A DNA stretch of 64,000 nucleotides, from assembly GCA_017355425.1 (NCBI GenBank), contig CP070233.1:5241501-5305500 (forward strand), written 5' to 3'. A model generated the notes under the pieces. The model made no database searches and had not been told where the DNA came from. It was given only the letters and a program-made list of their open reading frames with translations. Positions 54,784 to 63,870 of this stretch are shown piece by piece; position 1 is the first letter of the stretch; the number at the start of each line of letters is the position of its first letter. Position numbers and translations under genes: made by a program. Source of the DNA: Dolichospermum sp. DET69 (GTDB lineage Bacteria; Cyanobacteriota; Cyanobacteriia; Cyanobacteriales; Nostocaceae).

Positions 54784-56395
54784 TAAAACTTCGCGGGATG
54801 TGGGAAACTCAGTCACAAAGCGTGCTGAGAGGGAAACGGCACGAGCGGTTTTAACCGCAGTCAGTATTTTTGGAACAAATGAGTCGTCCCTATGGGTTAG
54901 GACTGGTCGCTGGCAGGCCTATTGAATATCTTTTTGACACTCTCAGGTCTAAAGACACTGAGATTCTACAGACAGAATTAGTTTAATCTAATTCTCGTTA
55001 CGATGGTCAAACACCGTCTAGTGAGTTTACTTAAATTGAGTTTAAGTTTTCCCGTTACTTTTTTTAAGATATTCGCTGCTCCATTAAGATCAGCATTTAC
55101 TAAAAACTTTTCACCTGTTAAGTAAAGTCCTCTCAAAATTCGTCTCCCAGATGCTTTCCACCCTTGGGGTTGTTCACCGTACTTGGGTAGGGAGTCTCCA
55201 TCTAAAAAACTCGATTTTGAAGTATAACTCTCCTCTGTCAGATGAAAGTTGATCCCATATTGGCAACACAGTTGATTAAGTCGATCTTTCAACTTACCTA
55301 ATGGCATTTGAACAAATTTTTGATTGTTCAAGTTACCCATATTGGAGTTCATTTTAAACCCATCGTTCCAACCTAAAACTAAGTTACCTATTTTATTTTT
55401 GAGGCAGTGATCAATAATCAACCTTGCACTTTTGTTGATCCCATCTCTCATTTGATGGTTTCGTTTTCTGGTAACTCGATCTAACCAACTGTCCCAGTAG
55501 TCACTTGACTTGCCTTCTTTTTTAGTAGAGACTTTTTTATTCCAGAGTTGATTGTCAGCTTTTAGTTTTCTTGAGTCAATTAAAAAAGAATTTCCTAAAG
55601 TATCTACACAGGCTGCTAAATTATCGGCAGTTCCCAAATCAATTGATAGGGCTTCACTAATATTTAAGTCAGTTATCTCTGGCTCAACCAAATAAGACAA
55701 CTCCAGGTAAAAAGCCCCATTTTTGGGTAATATAGTCAACTCTTTGATCTTTGAGAAATCTAAGTTAATTGGCATCGGGAGAAAGAATTCAGATATTCCA
55801 AACCATCTTTTTACTGTCAACCCTAAAGGAAATCTAATTTGATTATTTTCAAGAGTTGGCTTACCCGCTCCAGTGTTGGGAAACGCAACTTTAAAAAGTT
55901 TAGATCCTTCGAGGTAACTAGGAGGCTTAGGTCTAAAAAGTAACTCACCTTTGTTGAACTTGTTTTTTAATTCTTTAAAGGATTTAAAAGCTTCGCTCAC
56001 TGAAATTAGTGTTTGTTGAGCAACTACCGAAGGTAGTGAACTTGCTAATTTGGTCTTGCTCACAGTTGACTCATATATTAGGTCAAATTTACCAGTTAGT
56101 AACTTACCAGTTTTAAAAAGTGTTTGTCTAGCAAAATAGACCCCTGAGTTATAGAGTTTACCCGATTGTTGACAAAGATACTCTAATATTGCTTTAGTAT
56201 CTTTATTAGGGGATAATAGGACTTGTTGAACTCCCATTAAGAGTTTATTTTTGACCATAATTTGGATTTTTACTATTATATTTATGATCTCACAAAATGA
56301 TAAATTAATCAAGAAGAACGTAGGCGACTAAAGTCGCACGAGTCGCTTATATCTCAGGTCTGAAGACGCTGAGTTTTACGCTTACCGAGAGATTT
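54784..56395 (-). mobile_element. IS200/IS605-type element carrying tnpB copy 2
   Basis: On the minus strand the element runs from about 56395 to 54784. The left end holds a hairpin (56353-56373) with GCGACTAAAGTCGC nearby. The right end, past tnpB, holds two hairpins (54942-54962 and 54808-54829) and a GCGGTTAAAACCGC stem-loop, ending near TTTCCCACATCCCGCGAAG. Left and right flanks of the hairpin are inverted copies of each other. No TnpA gene is present. It sits between purB and a histidine kinase that lacks its 5' end. Confidence 0.75.
54978..56258 (-). CDS. tnpB: TnpB RNA-guided nuclease, IS200/IS605 family (copy 2)
   Basis: About 426 residues from the ATG at 56258 (MVKNKLLMGVQQVLLSP). 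It belongs to a different TnpB branch from copy 1. RuvC-I Asp is in SIDLGTADN and the final Asp in NADLNGAANI. Where the canonical Glu is expected the sequence is LVLGWNDGF, with no Glu; a conserved LTEESYTSKSSF segment further on offers an alternative Glu. The CxxC zinc finger is not present. The element's 3' fragment recurs at 3801-3936. Reading frame is intact. Confidence 0.88.
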   Translation of the reverse strand: MVKNKLLMGVQQVLLSPNKDTKAILEYLCQQSGKLYNSGVYFARQTLFKTGKLLTGKFDLIYESTVSKTKLASSLPSVVAQQTLISVSEAFKSFKELKNKFNKGELLFRPKPPSYLEGSKLFKVAFPNTGAGKPTLENNQIRFPLGLTVKRWFGISEFFLPMPINLDFSKIKELTILPKNGAFYLELSYLVEPEITDLNISEALSIDLGTADNLAACVDTLGNSFLIDSRKLKADNQLWNKKVSTKKEGKSSDYWDSWLDRVTRKRNHQMRDGINKSARLIIDHCLKNKIGNLVLGWNDGFKMNSNMGNLNNQKFVQMPLGKLKDRLNQLCCQYGINFHLTEESYTSKSSFLDGDSLPKYGEQPQGWKASGRRILRGLYLTGEKFLVNADLNGAANILKKVTGKLKLNLSKLTRRCLTIVTRIRLN

Positions 56396-56403
56396 ATAAT
56401 TTT

Positions 56404-57495
56404 TTGCAACCTCAAACATTTGTCTGCTCAGAGGATACTACAATTGTTGAAGCAACTCAAATAGCTTTAGGGCAATCGCACAAATACGTATATGAACCAA
56501 TTGTAATTACAGATCAATCTTATCAGTATGGATTATTAGATTTTCATCATTTACTTTTAGCCAACTCCCAAATTCATGTTTTAACATTAAATCGCCTGCA
56601 AAAAGAAAAAGAAAAAGCTAGAGCAGCTAAAGCTGATTTTCGTGATCTTCAGCATAACTATAGCCGATTATTACAAAATGACAAAATGATCGCCTTGGGA
56701 CAATTAGTAGCTGGTATCGCCCATGAAATCAATAATCCTATGAATTTTATTTATGGCAACCTTAATTATGCCATTGAATATGTGCAAGATCTACTTTTTA
56801 TGATGGAATGTTATCAACAAAATAAACCGTATTCTGATGTATTATTTCAAGCCAAAGAAAAAGGAATTGAAATAGAATTTATCAGAGAAGATTTGCCAAA
56901 ATTATTATCTTCTATGAAAGTTGGAGCTACAAGAGTAAATGAAATTGTCTTATCTTTACGTAACTTTTCTAGACTAGATCAAGCAGAAATTAAGAGTGTT
57001 GATATTCATGAAGGTATAGAGAATGCTTTAATAATTCTTAAACATAATTTAAAGGCTAAACCTGATCGTTTGGAAATTGAACTAATTAAAGAATATGATA
57101 ATTTACCTCTAATATATTGCTATGCAGGGCAGCTAAATCAGGTATTTATGAATATTATTGCCAATGCAATTGATGCTCTTTCTGAAAGTAATAATTTGAT
57201 TTTAAAAACCCGTAAAAAGCTGCAAATTCGGATTCAGACAGAACTAACTGATGATAATCATGTTGTTATTCGTATTAGCGATAATGGATCAGGTATTCCA
57301 GAGGAAGTCCAAAAGCGATTATTTGAACCATTTTTTACGACCAAGGCTGTTGGGAAAGGGACAGGATTGGGATTATCAATTAGCTATCAAATTGTAGTTG
57401 AACAACATGGTGGTGAACTTTACTGTATATCTACTTCTGAAGAAGGTTCTGAGTTTATTATCAAAATCCCAGTTGTCTCCCATAACTCAAAATAA
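56404..57495 (+). pseudogene. Histidine kinase, 5'-truncated by the TnpB element
   Basis: A 363-codon frame with no good start: the first codon taken is TTG at 56404, but the frame stays open upstream into the transposon end. The N-terminus (TTIVEATQIALGQSHKYVYEPIVI) looks like the tail of a CBS-like sensory domain, followed by a coiled coil, HisKA with His107 in GIAHEINNPMNF, N-box FMNIIANAIDAL, and DNGSGIP and GKGTGLGLSIS ATP motifs. The transmitter is intact, but its own promoter, start and most of the sensor are gone. It may be silent or driven from the transposon. Confidence 0.75.
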
Positions 57496-57608
57496 ATACA
57501 GCAAAATTCAAGAGTTGGGACTGCAATCTCGGCAAAATTCTCAGTAATCAGTTAGAAATTAGTAGTTTCGTAGCGAATGCATTCAGAAGTTACAATAATC
57601 GCCATAGC

Positions 57609-58262
57609 TTAAGGATGAATTTGACTTAAAATAAAACGTAGACGATCATAATCATCTTTGAGTAACATACTCAGATGTCGTCCAGCTTTAATCAACCATT
57701 CTCGGTCAGTTTTACGTAACTGATATATTCCTCGAATAGCGGCTGCGGCTAAAGAATCTACTGGCGCACCACTAATTAAAAGTAATGTTCGTAAAAAATC
57801 TAATTTTTCCGTAAACTGAATAATTTCTTCTGCTTGACAGTGATTAACAGCTTGATGAATTTGTGGCGGACGGGGTGGCAAATATTGATACATTTTGCTG
57901 TTATTACTATTTATAGATTTTTCCTTAAATCCCACAATCGCCGCTCGAAATTCAGTTTTGAGCATGGAAAATATTTGCGGTTGTTCCTCACGCAAAGCTT
58001 CTAAAGATAATCCTAGCGCAACTGCCCGATGTACAGAATCAATAGGCATAGTTGTAGCATGATAAACTACAGCATAAACTTGATTACCAGATTCTTCATC
58101 CACAGCGCAGACCCAACTCCCAAAAGGTGGCATTGGAGGAAAACTCAAGTCTTCTGGTTCTAAACACTGAGCTAAAAATTCTGTACTTGTGGTTTCAATA
58201 ATCTCTGCAAAGTGATGAGAATGGCGATTTTCAGTGGCAAACTGTGGTAAAGGCAGACGCAT
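57609..58262 (-). CDS. HAS-barrel-like conserved cyanobacterial protein
   Basis: A 217-residue protein. The N-terminal ~95 residues (HHFAEIIETTSTEFLAQCLEPEDL, in parts, then PFGSWVCAVDEESGNQVYAVVY) resemble the HAS-barrel found at the start of ATP-synthase-like and HerA-type ATPases. The C-terminal half is helical (DSLAAAAIRGIYQLRKTDRE, LLKDDYDRLRFILSQIHP) and conserved among cyanobacteria. No motor domain is attached. ATG 58262 is chosen over TTG 58268. Function is unknown. Confidence 0.6.
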   Translation of the reverse strand: MRLPLPQFATENRHSHHFAEIIETTSTEFLAQCLEPEDLSFPPMPPFGSWVCAVDEESGNQVYAVVYHATTMPIDSVHRAVALGLSLEALREEQPQIFSMLKTEFRAAIVGFKEKSINSNNSKMYQYLPPRPPQIHQAVNHCQAEEIIQFTEKLDFLRTLLLISGAPVDSLAAAAIRGIYQLRKTDREWLIKAGRHLSMLLKDDYDRLRFILSQIHP

Positions 58263-58329
58263 AAGCAATTAAAAATTAAGAATTAAAAATGAAGAAATAT
58301 ATTAGTCAATAGTTTTAGATAACTCCAAA

Positions 58330-58405
58330 AAATAAATTATCCAATATTGTGGGATGGGCATCTTGCCCGTCCTGATATTATTAGCAGGCAAGATGGCTAC
58401 ACCAC
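58330..58405. repeat. gtgggatgggc dispersed repeat
   Basis: AATTATCCAATATTGTGGGATGGGC...CCCGTCCTGATATTATTAG (in pieces) is the inverse of blocks at 17537-17590 and 21568-21617, followed by a second partial copy GCAGGCAAGATGGCTACACC. Confidence 0.7.
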
Positions 58406-58474
58406 AAGAAATTCTGGGCTATTTTTTTACTTGCAAATCTCTTAGCAAAAAAACTAATAACCACTGACTAATGA

Positions 58475-58684
58475 CTATTTCCCTTTTTTCTGGACTGTAA
58501 TTTCAACCGGTTCTAATTCTGTGAGACGGAAAGTAATTATTTTATCCCAATTGCCACCTTCAAATAATACAGCTACTTTACCATCACTAACTCTTTGTAC
58601 AAGTCCTTCAGACCGATAATATGTATCTGCGGGATTTTTGACGCGAACAGTTGCTCCAGGCAAGATCATCATATTTACCTTCAT
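58475..58684 (-). CDS. ndhS: NAD(P)H-quinone oxidoreductase subunit S-like protein
   Basis: A 69-residue SH3-like protein with [38 protein letters not shown] and ITFRLTELE, matching the cyanobacterial NdhS subunit, which forms the ferredoxin-docking site of the photosynthetic complex I (NDH-1) at the thylakoid membrane. The start could be ATG 58684 or one of two Met codons four or five residues later. It is between a HAS-barrel-like gene and STRR repeats; no other ndh gene is nearby. Confidence 0.85.
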   Translation of the reverse strand: MKVNMMILPGATVRVKNPADTYYRSEGLVQRVSDGKVAVLFEGGNWDKIITFRLTELEPVEITVQKKGK

Positions 58685-58725
58685 TTATTAGTTTCCTATT
58701 CATAGCTTAATGCTTATGGTAGGGA

Positions 58726-58962
58726 ATAGGGAACAGGGAACAGGGAATAGGGAACAGGGAATAGGGAACAGGGAACAGGGAACAGGGAATAGTTGACCAA
58801 TGACCAATGACCAATGACTAATGACTAATGACTAATGACTAATGACTAATGACTAATGACTAATGACCAATGACCAATGACCAATGACCAATGACCAATG
58901 ACCAATGACTAATGACTAATGACTAATGACCAATGACCAATGACCAATGACTAATGACTAAT
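58726..58962. repeat. Two STRR heptamer arrays (AGGGAAC/T and TGACYAA)
   Basis: First about nine copies of AGGGAAT/AGGGAAC (58726-58790), then about 24 copies of TGACCAA/TGACTAA (58794-58962). The second array includes the TAG stop codon of rodA at 58958-58960. These are classical STRR repeats, present in several variants in this window. Confidence 0.92.
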
Positions 58963-60271
58963 AATACTTTTGCCGTTGACGATAATTAGCTACAGATTCT
59001 ACTATGCCGATAGAAATAAAGTTAGTTAGCATAGCTGAACGCCCATAACTCATCCACGGCAAGGGAATTCCCGCTACAGGAGCTAAACCCACAGTCATAC
59101 CAACATTAACAATCAGTTGAAACACAATCATGGATAAAACACCAATAGCCAAAAGTGAGCCAAAGTTATCTTTAGCTGTTTGTGCTACATGAAGCAAACG
59201 GAAGCAAATTAAGAAAAAGACAGATAATAGAATTAAGCAACCCACAAGACCAAATTCTTCAGCAACAGCCGAAAAAATAAAATCTGTATGCTGTTCAGGA
59301 ACAAAATTCAGTTGAGTCATAGGACCTTTAAACAAACCCCAGCCCCAAACTTCACCGGCACCAATGGCAATGCGAGATTGAATCAAGTGATAACCAGCAC
59401 CAAGAGGATCATGTTCAGGGTTAATAAATACACTAAGACGGTTTTTTTGATATGCCTTTAATACATGATTCCAGGCAAAAAGGCCTAATTCACCACCAAG
59501 CATATTCAGACAGAATGAAGTAATAGCTGCAATACCAAATCGCTTCCAGGGGAGACTAAACCAACCGACTATCCCCATCGCTACTGCCCATATTAAACCT
59601 AATACACTGAGTGATATATCTTTAGATAAAAATATTGGCGTTGATAATGGCCAAGAGATACTAAATAGGATTGCTGCTATTACCGGGGAAACCATAAGTA
59701 TTAACCAGCAAGGGTTAGCATTTGCCCAGTACAACATTCCTAAAAATATTGCCCCAAAAACAAGAGATGTCGCTAAATCTGGCTGTAAAAATACCAATGC
59801 CCAAGGTACAGCAGTAATTGCCAAGACACGAAAAACACTCTCTAATGTAGAGGCTGTACGCCGATGTAGCAAGGCTGCTAAGGTGATGATTAATCCTATT
59901 TTGGCAAATTCTGAGGGTTGGACATTAAAACCAGCAATACTAATCCAACGCTGTGCGCCTTTGGCACTAGTACCAGCGATCATGACAATTATTAAACTAA
60001 AATTCGTTAGTCCGTAGGTGAACCAATGCCACTGCATGAGGTTTTCATAGCGGCAACGAGCTAAAAATAAGGCAATAGTTGAGCCAATAGCGGCTATCAA
60101 CCAGTGCCACCACCAGTCAGTTACAGGTTGCTTCAGTTCTGTACTCAGAATCATCAGCCCACCGAACATACTAACAGCAACAGGTAGAACAAATAGTAGC
60201 CCATCCATTTGTTGCCAGGGCTTAAACCAAGATAGCCAACTAATTTTAGGGAACGAAGGTTTTGATAACAT
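58958..60271 (-). CDS. rodA: Rod-shape/peptidoglycan glycosyltransferase RodA
   Basis: A 437-residue SEDS-family membrane protein with about ten helices that polymerises lipid II during cell elongation. Marks of the family: GAQRWISIAGFNVQPSEFAK, LVFLQPDLATSL, the SRIAIGAGEVWGWGL segment, PEQHTDFIFSAVAEEFGL and the C-terminal GIPLPWMSYGRSAM. The conserved Asp in QPDLATS and Glu in AEEFG are present. The stop codon lies inside an STRR array. Length is slightly above the bacterial average. Confidence 0.95.
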   Translation of the reverse strand: MLSKPSFPKISWLSWFKPWQQMDGLLFVLPVAVSMFGGLMILSTELKQPVTDWWWHWLIAAIGSTIALFLARCRYENLMQWHWFTYGLTNFSLIIVMIAGTSAKGAQRWISIAGFNVQPSEFAKIGLIITLAALLHRRTASTLESVFRVLAITAVPWALVFLQPDLATSLVFGAIFLGMLYWANANPCWLILMVSPVIAAILFSISWPLSTPIFLSKDISLSVLGLIWAVAMGIVGWFSLPWKRFGIAAITSFCLNMLGGELGLFAWNHVLKAYQKNRLSVFINPEHDPLGAGYHLIQSRIAIGAGEVWGWGLFKGPMTQLNFVPEQHTDFIFSAVAEEFGLVGCLILLSVFFLICFRLLHVAQTAKDNFGSLLAIGVLSMIVFQLIVNVGMTVGLAPVAGIPLPWMSYGRSAMLTNFISIGIVESVANYRQRQKYY

Positions 60272-60296
60272 TGTGTGAGGAGGAGAGCTTTAAACG

Positions 60297-60427
60297 GTAA
60301 TGGGTAATGGGTAATGGGTAATGGGTAATGGGTAATGGGTAATGGGTAATGGGTAATGGGTAATGGGTAATGGGTAATGGGTAATGGGTAATGGGTAATG
60401 GGTAATGGGTAATGGGTAATGGGTAAT
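60297..60427. repeat. STRR heptamer array (GGGTAAT, about 18 copies)
   Basis: About 131 bp of uninterrupted GGGTAAT units immediately upstream of the rodA start. Minus-strand frames through it spell a repeating ITHYPLP peptide; this is a by-product of the repeat, not a gene. A related interrupted set (AATTACCAATTACCC) follows. Confidence 0.95.
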
Positions 60428-60471
60428 AAATTCTTCCCAATTACCAATTACCCATTACCAATCACCAGATT

Positions 60472-61542
60472 TTATGTCAAAGCATTAACTGATACTTTAC
60501 CTGCTACAGTGAAAGCGATCGCTGTTAGTGCTTTGGCTGCGGCTGAGTTGGGTTCACCAATAACTATCGGTACACCAGTATCACCGCCAATTCGGGTGGA
60601 AATTTCTAATGGTACACATCCTAACAGAGGGACTCCTAATTCTGCGGCTGTTTTGGAACCACCACCAGAACCAAAAATGTCATATTGCTTATCGGGTTGA
60701 TCTGGGGGGATAAAATAGCTCATATTTTCCACAATTCCCAAAACTGGGACATTTAGCTGCTGGAACATCCGCAACCCTTTTCGGGAATCCAACAAAGCTA
60801 CAGTTTGTGGTGTGGTGACAATTACTACTCCTGCCATTGGCACAGATTGGGCTAAAGTTAACTGAGCATCTCCAGTTCCTGGGGGCATATCCACAATTAA
60901 ATAGTCCAGTTCTCCCCATTCGACTTGATAGAGAAACTGACGAATCACACCATTGAGCATAGGACCACGCCAAATTACTGGCTGATCTCGGTCAATTAAA
61001 AAACCCATTGAAACCAGCTTTACACCATGATTAAATGCTGGTTCGAGGATGTCCCCTGCTGCCGTAGAACGGACATTAATTTCAGAATCGCTCAAACCCA
61101 ACATTGTGGGATCATTGGGTCCATAAATATCAGCATCTAATAAACCAACTTTTGCCCCGGTTTGTGCTAGAGCAACTGCAATATTTACAGCCACTGTACT
61201 TTTACCAACACCACCTTTACCACTGGAAATAGCAATAATATTTTTTACCCCAGCAATACCAGTCCGGTCAGGTAGGCTTTTTTGTTGAGGTGTTTCTGCT
61301 GTTACTTCTACGCTGATATCTGTAACACCTGGTAGTTTTTGAACAGCTTTTTTACAATCTTCGACAATAAATTCCCGTAGGGGACAAGCAGGAGTAGTTA
61401 ACACCAAAGTGAAACTAACCTTGCCACCGTCAATTTTGACGTTGCGAATCATATTCAGTTCTACCAGACTTTTGCGAAGTTCTGGATCTTCTACTGGTCG
61501 CAACACTTCTAGGACTGAGTGGGAATCTAAGACATCATACAT
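60472..61542 (-). CDS. mrp: Mrp/ApbC-type iron-sulfur carrier P-loop ATPase
   Basis: A 356-residue Mrp/NBP35 protein that carries iron-sulfur clusters to target enzymes. N-terminal MIP18-like domain (about 8-80, LRPVEDPELRKSLVELNMI), then the ParA-like P-loop SSGKGGVGKSTV (106-117), LLDADIYGPNDP, DMPPGTGDAQLT and VVIVTTPQTVALLD. In place of the CxxC found in enterobacterial ApbC the sequence is ENMSYFIPPDQPDK. This seems usual for cyanobacteria, but it means the bridging cluster ligands must differ. Length is normal. Confidence 0.94.
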   Translation of the reverse strand: MYDVLDSHSVLEVLRPVEDPELRKSLVELNMIRNVKIDGGKVSFTLVLTTPACPLREFIVEDCKKAVQKLPGVTDISVEVTAETPQQKSLPDRTGIAGVKNIIAISSGKGGVGKSTVAVNIAVALAQTGAKVGLLDADIYGPNDPTMLGLSDSEINVRSTAAGDILEPAFNHGVKLVSMGFLIDRDQPVIWRGPMLNGVIRQFLYQVEWGELDYLIVDMPPGTGDAQLTLAQSVPMAGVVIVTTPQTVALLDSRKGLRMFQQLNVPVLGIVENMSYFIPPDQPDKQYDIFGSGGGSKTAAELGVPLLGCVPLEISTRIGGDTGVPIVIGEPNSAAAKALTAIAFTVAGKVSVNALT

Positions 61543-61627
61543 ATTGTGTTTACCGTTGCCGCTTACTATAAAGCTTAAAAAATTTTCATTGACAGATACT
61601 AGAATCTTAACTTTATTGGGGCAATTG

Positions 61628-61676
61628 TTCAGTTGTCAGTTGTCAGTTGTCAGTTGTCAGTTGTCAGTTGTCAGTG
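61628..61676. repeat. STRR heptamer array (CAGTTGT, about 7 copies)
   Basis: Seven tandem copies of TCAGTTG in the spacer between mrp and the SRPBCC gene, a fourth distinct heptamer in the window. Confidence 0.9.
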
Positions 61677-61701
61677 GTAAGGAATTTTCTGTTTAATTCC
61701 T

Positions 61702-62232
61702 CTAAAAATCAAAGCAACTACCATTTAGAGATTTTTTTTGGGACAATGCTGGGTTTTCTACGGATTCTATCAGCGCACGAGCTACCTGATCTACATAGGG
61801 ACGAGATAAACACCAAATTAGCGGTGATAACCAACCACGTAAAGTTACAGAATAAGACAAGTAAGATCCACAGACGCTTGATTCTACTTGATATATGACT
61901 CTTTCCTCAATTCCTGGAATGGTTAGAATGCGGATACTTAGCATCTGTTTGGGATTGACTCGTTCCACAAAAATCTGGATGGGAATAGGCCAAAACCTTG
62001 TGAATGCTTGAAAAATCAAGCCCGGTTTGGGGACTAATCCTAATGGAACGTTGGTACTCTTGAGGAGGGGATGCCAGGAAACATCTGTTAAGTCCACCAC
62101 TTTCTGCCATAGTTCGTCTACAGATGCAGAACTAATCTCCCGATATGTTCGCACCAAAGATGCACAAAATCGCCGCCGTTTATGGTGAATGAGTTTGGAT
62201 AACCAACTGGGCATTGTTTTGATCTGTTCCAT
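61702..62232 (-). CDS. SRPBCC (START-like) family protein
   Basis: A 176-residue protein with the spacing of an SRPBCC fold: REISSASVDELWQKVVDLTD at the start (cavity-lid helix), PGLIFQAFTRFWPIPIQIFV and IPGIEERVIYQVES strands, and a long C-terminal helix PYVDQVARALIESVE. This fold binds hydrophobic ligands; which one is unknown. It is a conserved cyanobacterial hypothetical of about the usual length. It is divergent from hemF. Confidence 0.7.
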   Translation of the reverse strand: MEQIKTMPSWLSKLIHHKRRRFCASLVRTYREISSASVDELWQKVVDLTDVSWHPLLKSTNVPLGLVPKPGLIFQAFTRFWPIPIQIFVERVNPKQMLSIRILTIPGIEERVIYQVESSVCGSYLSYSVTLRGWLSPLIWCLSRPYVDQVARALIESVENPALSQKKSLNGSCFDF

Positions 62233-62619
62233 ACTACTTTGACAATGCTTAACATTACTTTACATCTTGCCTGGTAACTATGAGATTTGAGAAAATTCTC
62301 CTCAAACTCTTCTTTGTGGAAAAAATATGCAGAAAAACTGTAACCAAAATAATAAGATTATTTCTATAACTGTCAAAACGGCTCTTCAGATATGATATGT
62401 GTAAGTTGGAATGAAAATTTGAAGACGTTTTGAACAGTTGTGTTTTGACGGATAATAAAAAACTGTTTTGGCAAAATTAAGCCGGATTTGTCAGTAACCC
62501 AGCCCTAAAGGGACTGAGCTTCCCGCATAACGTGAGGTTTTGTAAATCTCACTGCTGACAAGTTTTGACAACAAAAATTTGTAATTGTTTGGAAATTGTA
62601 ATTTTAGGTTCGGGAATCT
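62233..62619. other. Upstream region of hemF with a structured repeat
   Basis: 387 bp without a gene. The main feature is the multi-hairpin repeat at 62484-62551. The remainder is AT-rich. I could not place a certain -10 or regulator site. Confidence 0.5.
62484..62551 (+). repeat. Multi-stem repeat with TnpB-type end hairpin
   Basis: An outer stem GTCAG/CTGAC encloses the hairpin at 62498-62518 (CCCAG, inner CCCT/AGGG, CTGAG) and a second hairpin GTGAG/CTCAC. 62490-62521 is identical to the reverse complement of 28989-29020, and CTGAGCTTCCC followed by GTGAGGTTTT resembles the terminus at 63693-63720. It could be a solo transposon end or a transcribed leader of hemF. Confidence 0.65.
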
Positions 62620-63660
62620 ATGTTAACCAACGCGCAAACCCCCACTATCACAAAAGAATCATCTGATCTTCTCCCTGGTGTCAATGCTCAGGCTAGAGTT
62701 AGTCAGTTTATGCAGAATGTGCAGGATGAGATTACCCAAGGGTTAGAGAAATTAGATGGTCTTGGCAAGTTTCAAGAAGATAGTTGGCAGCGTCCAGAAG
62801 GGGGTGGTGGGCGATCGCGTGTACTCCGTGATGGGGCAATTTTTGAACAAGCAGGTGTGAATTTTTCTGAAGTTTGGGGTTCTCATTTACCTCCTTCGAT
62901 TTTAGCCCAACGTCCTGAAGCCGCAGGACATGGTTTTTATGCAACGGGTACTTCTTTGGTGTTGCATCCACGGAATCCTTATGTGCCTACAGTTCATTTA
63001 AATTACCGCTATTTTGAAGCTGGCCCTGTTTGGTGGTTTGGTGGTGGTGCGGATTTAACACCTTATTACCCCTTTGCTGAGGACGCGAAACATTTTCATA
63101 ACACTTTCAAACAAGCTTGTGATCAACACCATCCTGAATACTATCCAGTGTTTAAGCGTTGGTGCGATGAATATTTTTATTTGAAACATCGGGATGAAAA
63201 CCGGGGAATTGGTGGTTTATTTTTAGATTACCAAGATGGTCAAGGTTCTATCTATCGCGGCCCAGATCCCCATGGAGAAGCGGCTATTTATAGTGATCAG
63301 GTAGGCACGTTACCGTCGCGGAGTTGGGAAGATATATTTGCTTTAGTTCAAGATTGTGCTGGAGCATTTTTACCTGCTTATGCTCCAATTGCAGAACGCC
63401 GACAGGGGATGGAATATGGCGATCGCCAACGGAATTTTCAATTATACCGTCGCGGTAGATATGTGGAATTTAACCTAGTTTATGACCGGGGAACAATTTT
63501 TGGACTCCAAACCAACGGACGCACAGAATCAATTCTCATGTCTCTACCACCGTTAGTGCGTTGGGAATATGGCTACCAACCAGAACCTAATTCTCCTGAA
63601 GCCGAGTTATACGAGACTTTCCTCAAGCCTCAAGATTGGATAAACTGGAAAAATGGGTAA
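62620..63660 (+). CDS. hemF: Oxygen-dependent coproporphyrinogen III oxidase
   Basis: A 346-residue enzyme that converts coproporphyrinogen III to protoporphyrinogen IX using O2, on the path to heme and chlorophyll. Family blocks: [58 protein letters not shown] and [14 protein letters not shown]. The start is ATG 62620 and length is normal. The last residues and the stop codon (NG-stop, 63658-63660) are formed by an STRR heptamer, GGGTAAT. Confidence 0.97.
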   Translation: MLTNAQTPTITKESSDLLPGVNAQARVSQFMQNVQDEITQGLEKLDGLGKFQEDSWQRPEGGGGRSRVLRDGAIFEQAGVNFSEVWGSHLPPSILAQRPEAAGHGFYATGTSLVLHPRNPYVPTVHLNYRYFEAGPVWWFGGGADLTPYYPFAEDAKHFHNTFKQACDQHHPEYYPVFKRWCDEYFYLKHRDENRGIGGLFLDYQDGQGSIYRGPDPHGEAAIYSDQVGTLPSRSWEDIFALVQDCAGAFLPAYAPIAERRQGMEYGDRQRNFQLYRRGRYVEFNLVYDRGTIFGLQTNGRTESILMSLPPLVRWEYGYQPEPNSPEAELYETFLKPQDWINWKNG

Positions 63661-63682
63661 TGGGTAATGGGTAATGGGTAAT
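63655..63682. repeat. Short STRR array (GGGTAAT) overlapping the hemF stop
   Basis: Four copies of TGGGTAA, the first supplying the hemF stop codon. The same heptamer forms the array at 60297-60427. Confidence 0.85.
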
Positions 63683-63689
63683 CATCAAT

Positions 63690-63745
63690 CATAAGACCTC
63701 GCGGTAAGTGGGAAGCTCAGTGGCTGTCTTCCCTGAGAGTGTCAA
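63690..63745 (-). repeat. Solo IS200/IS605-like right end with hairpin
   Basis: The minus strand reads the hairpin at 63716-63737 (CTCAG and CTGAG arms), then CTTCCCACTTACCGCGAGGTC and TTATG (two parts), the same terminus as at 28587-28608 and close to that at 54784. No transposase gene follows. Confidence 0.7.
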
Positions 63746-63870
63746 TATCGTTAAACACCATGATGTTAAGGTACACTAGTAAGCAAGTGTCATTTTCTAT
63801 AAATGGTTTGATACTTGCTGCATTTGTGAGTGTATTGATTAGCCAATATTAGTAAAAAAGTATCGGTTCA

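Noticed and set aside
58726-58962. Possible CRISPR array
   Set aside because: The repeat unit is seven bases with no spacers, so it is an STRR array. No Cas gene is in the window.
60154-60447. Minus-strand frames spelling repeated ITHYPLP peptides
   Set aside because: They are translations of the GGGTAAT heptamer array through two frames and overlap the rodA start; no independent coding evidence.
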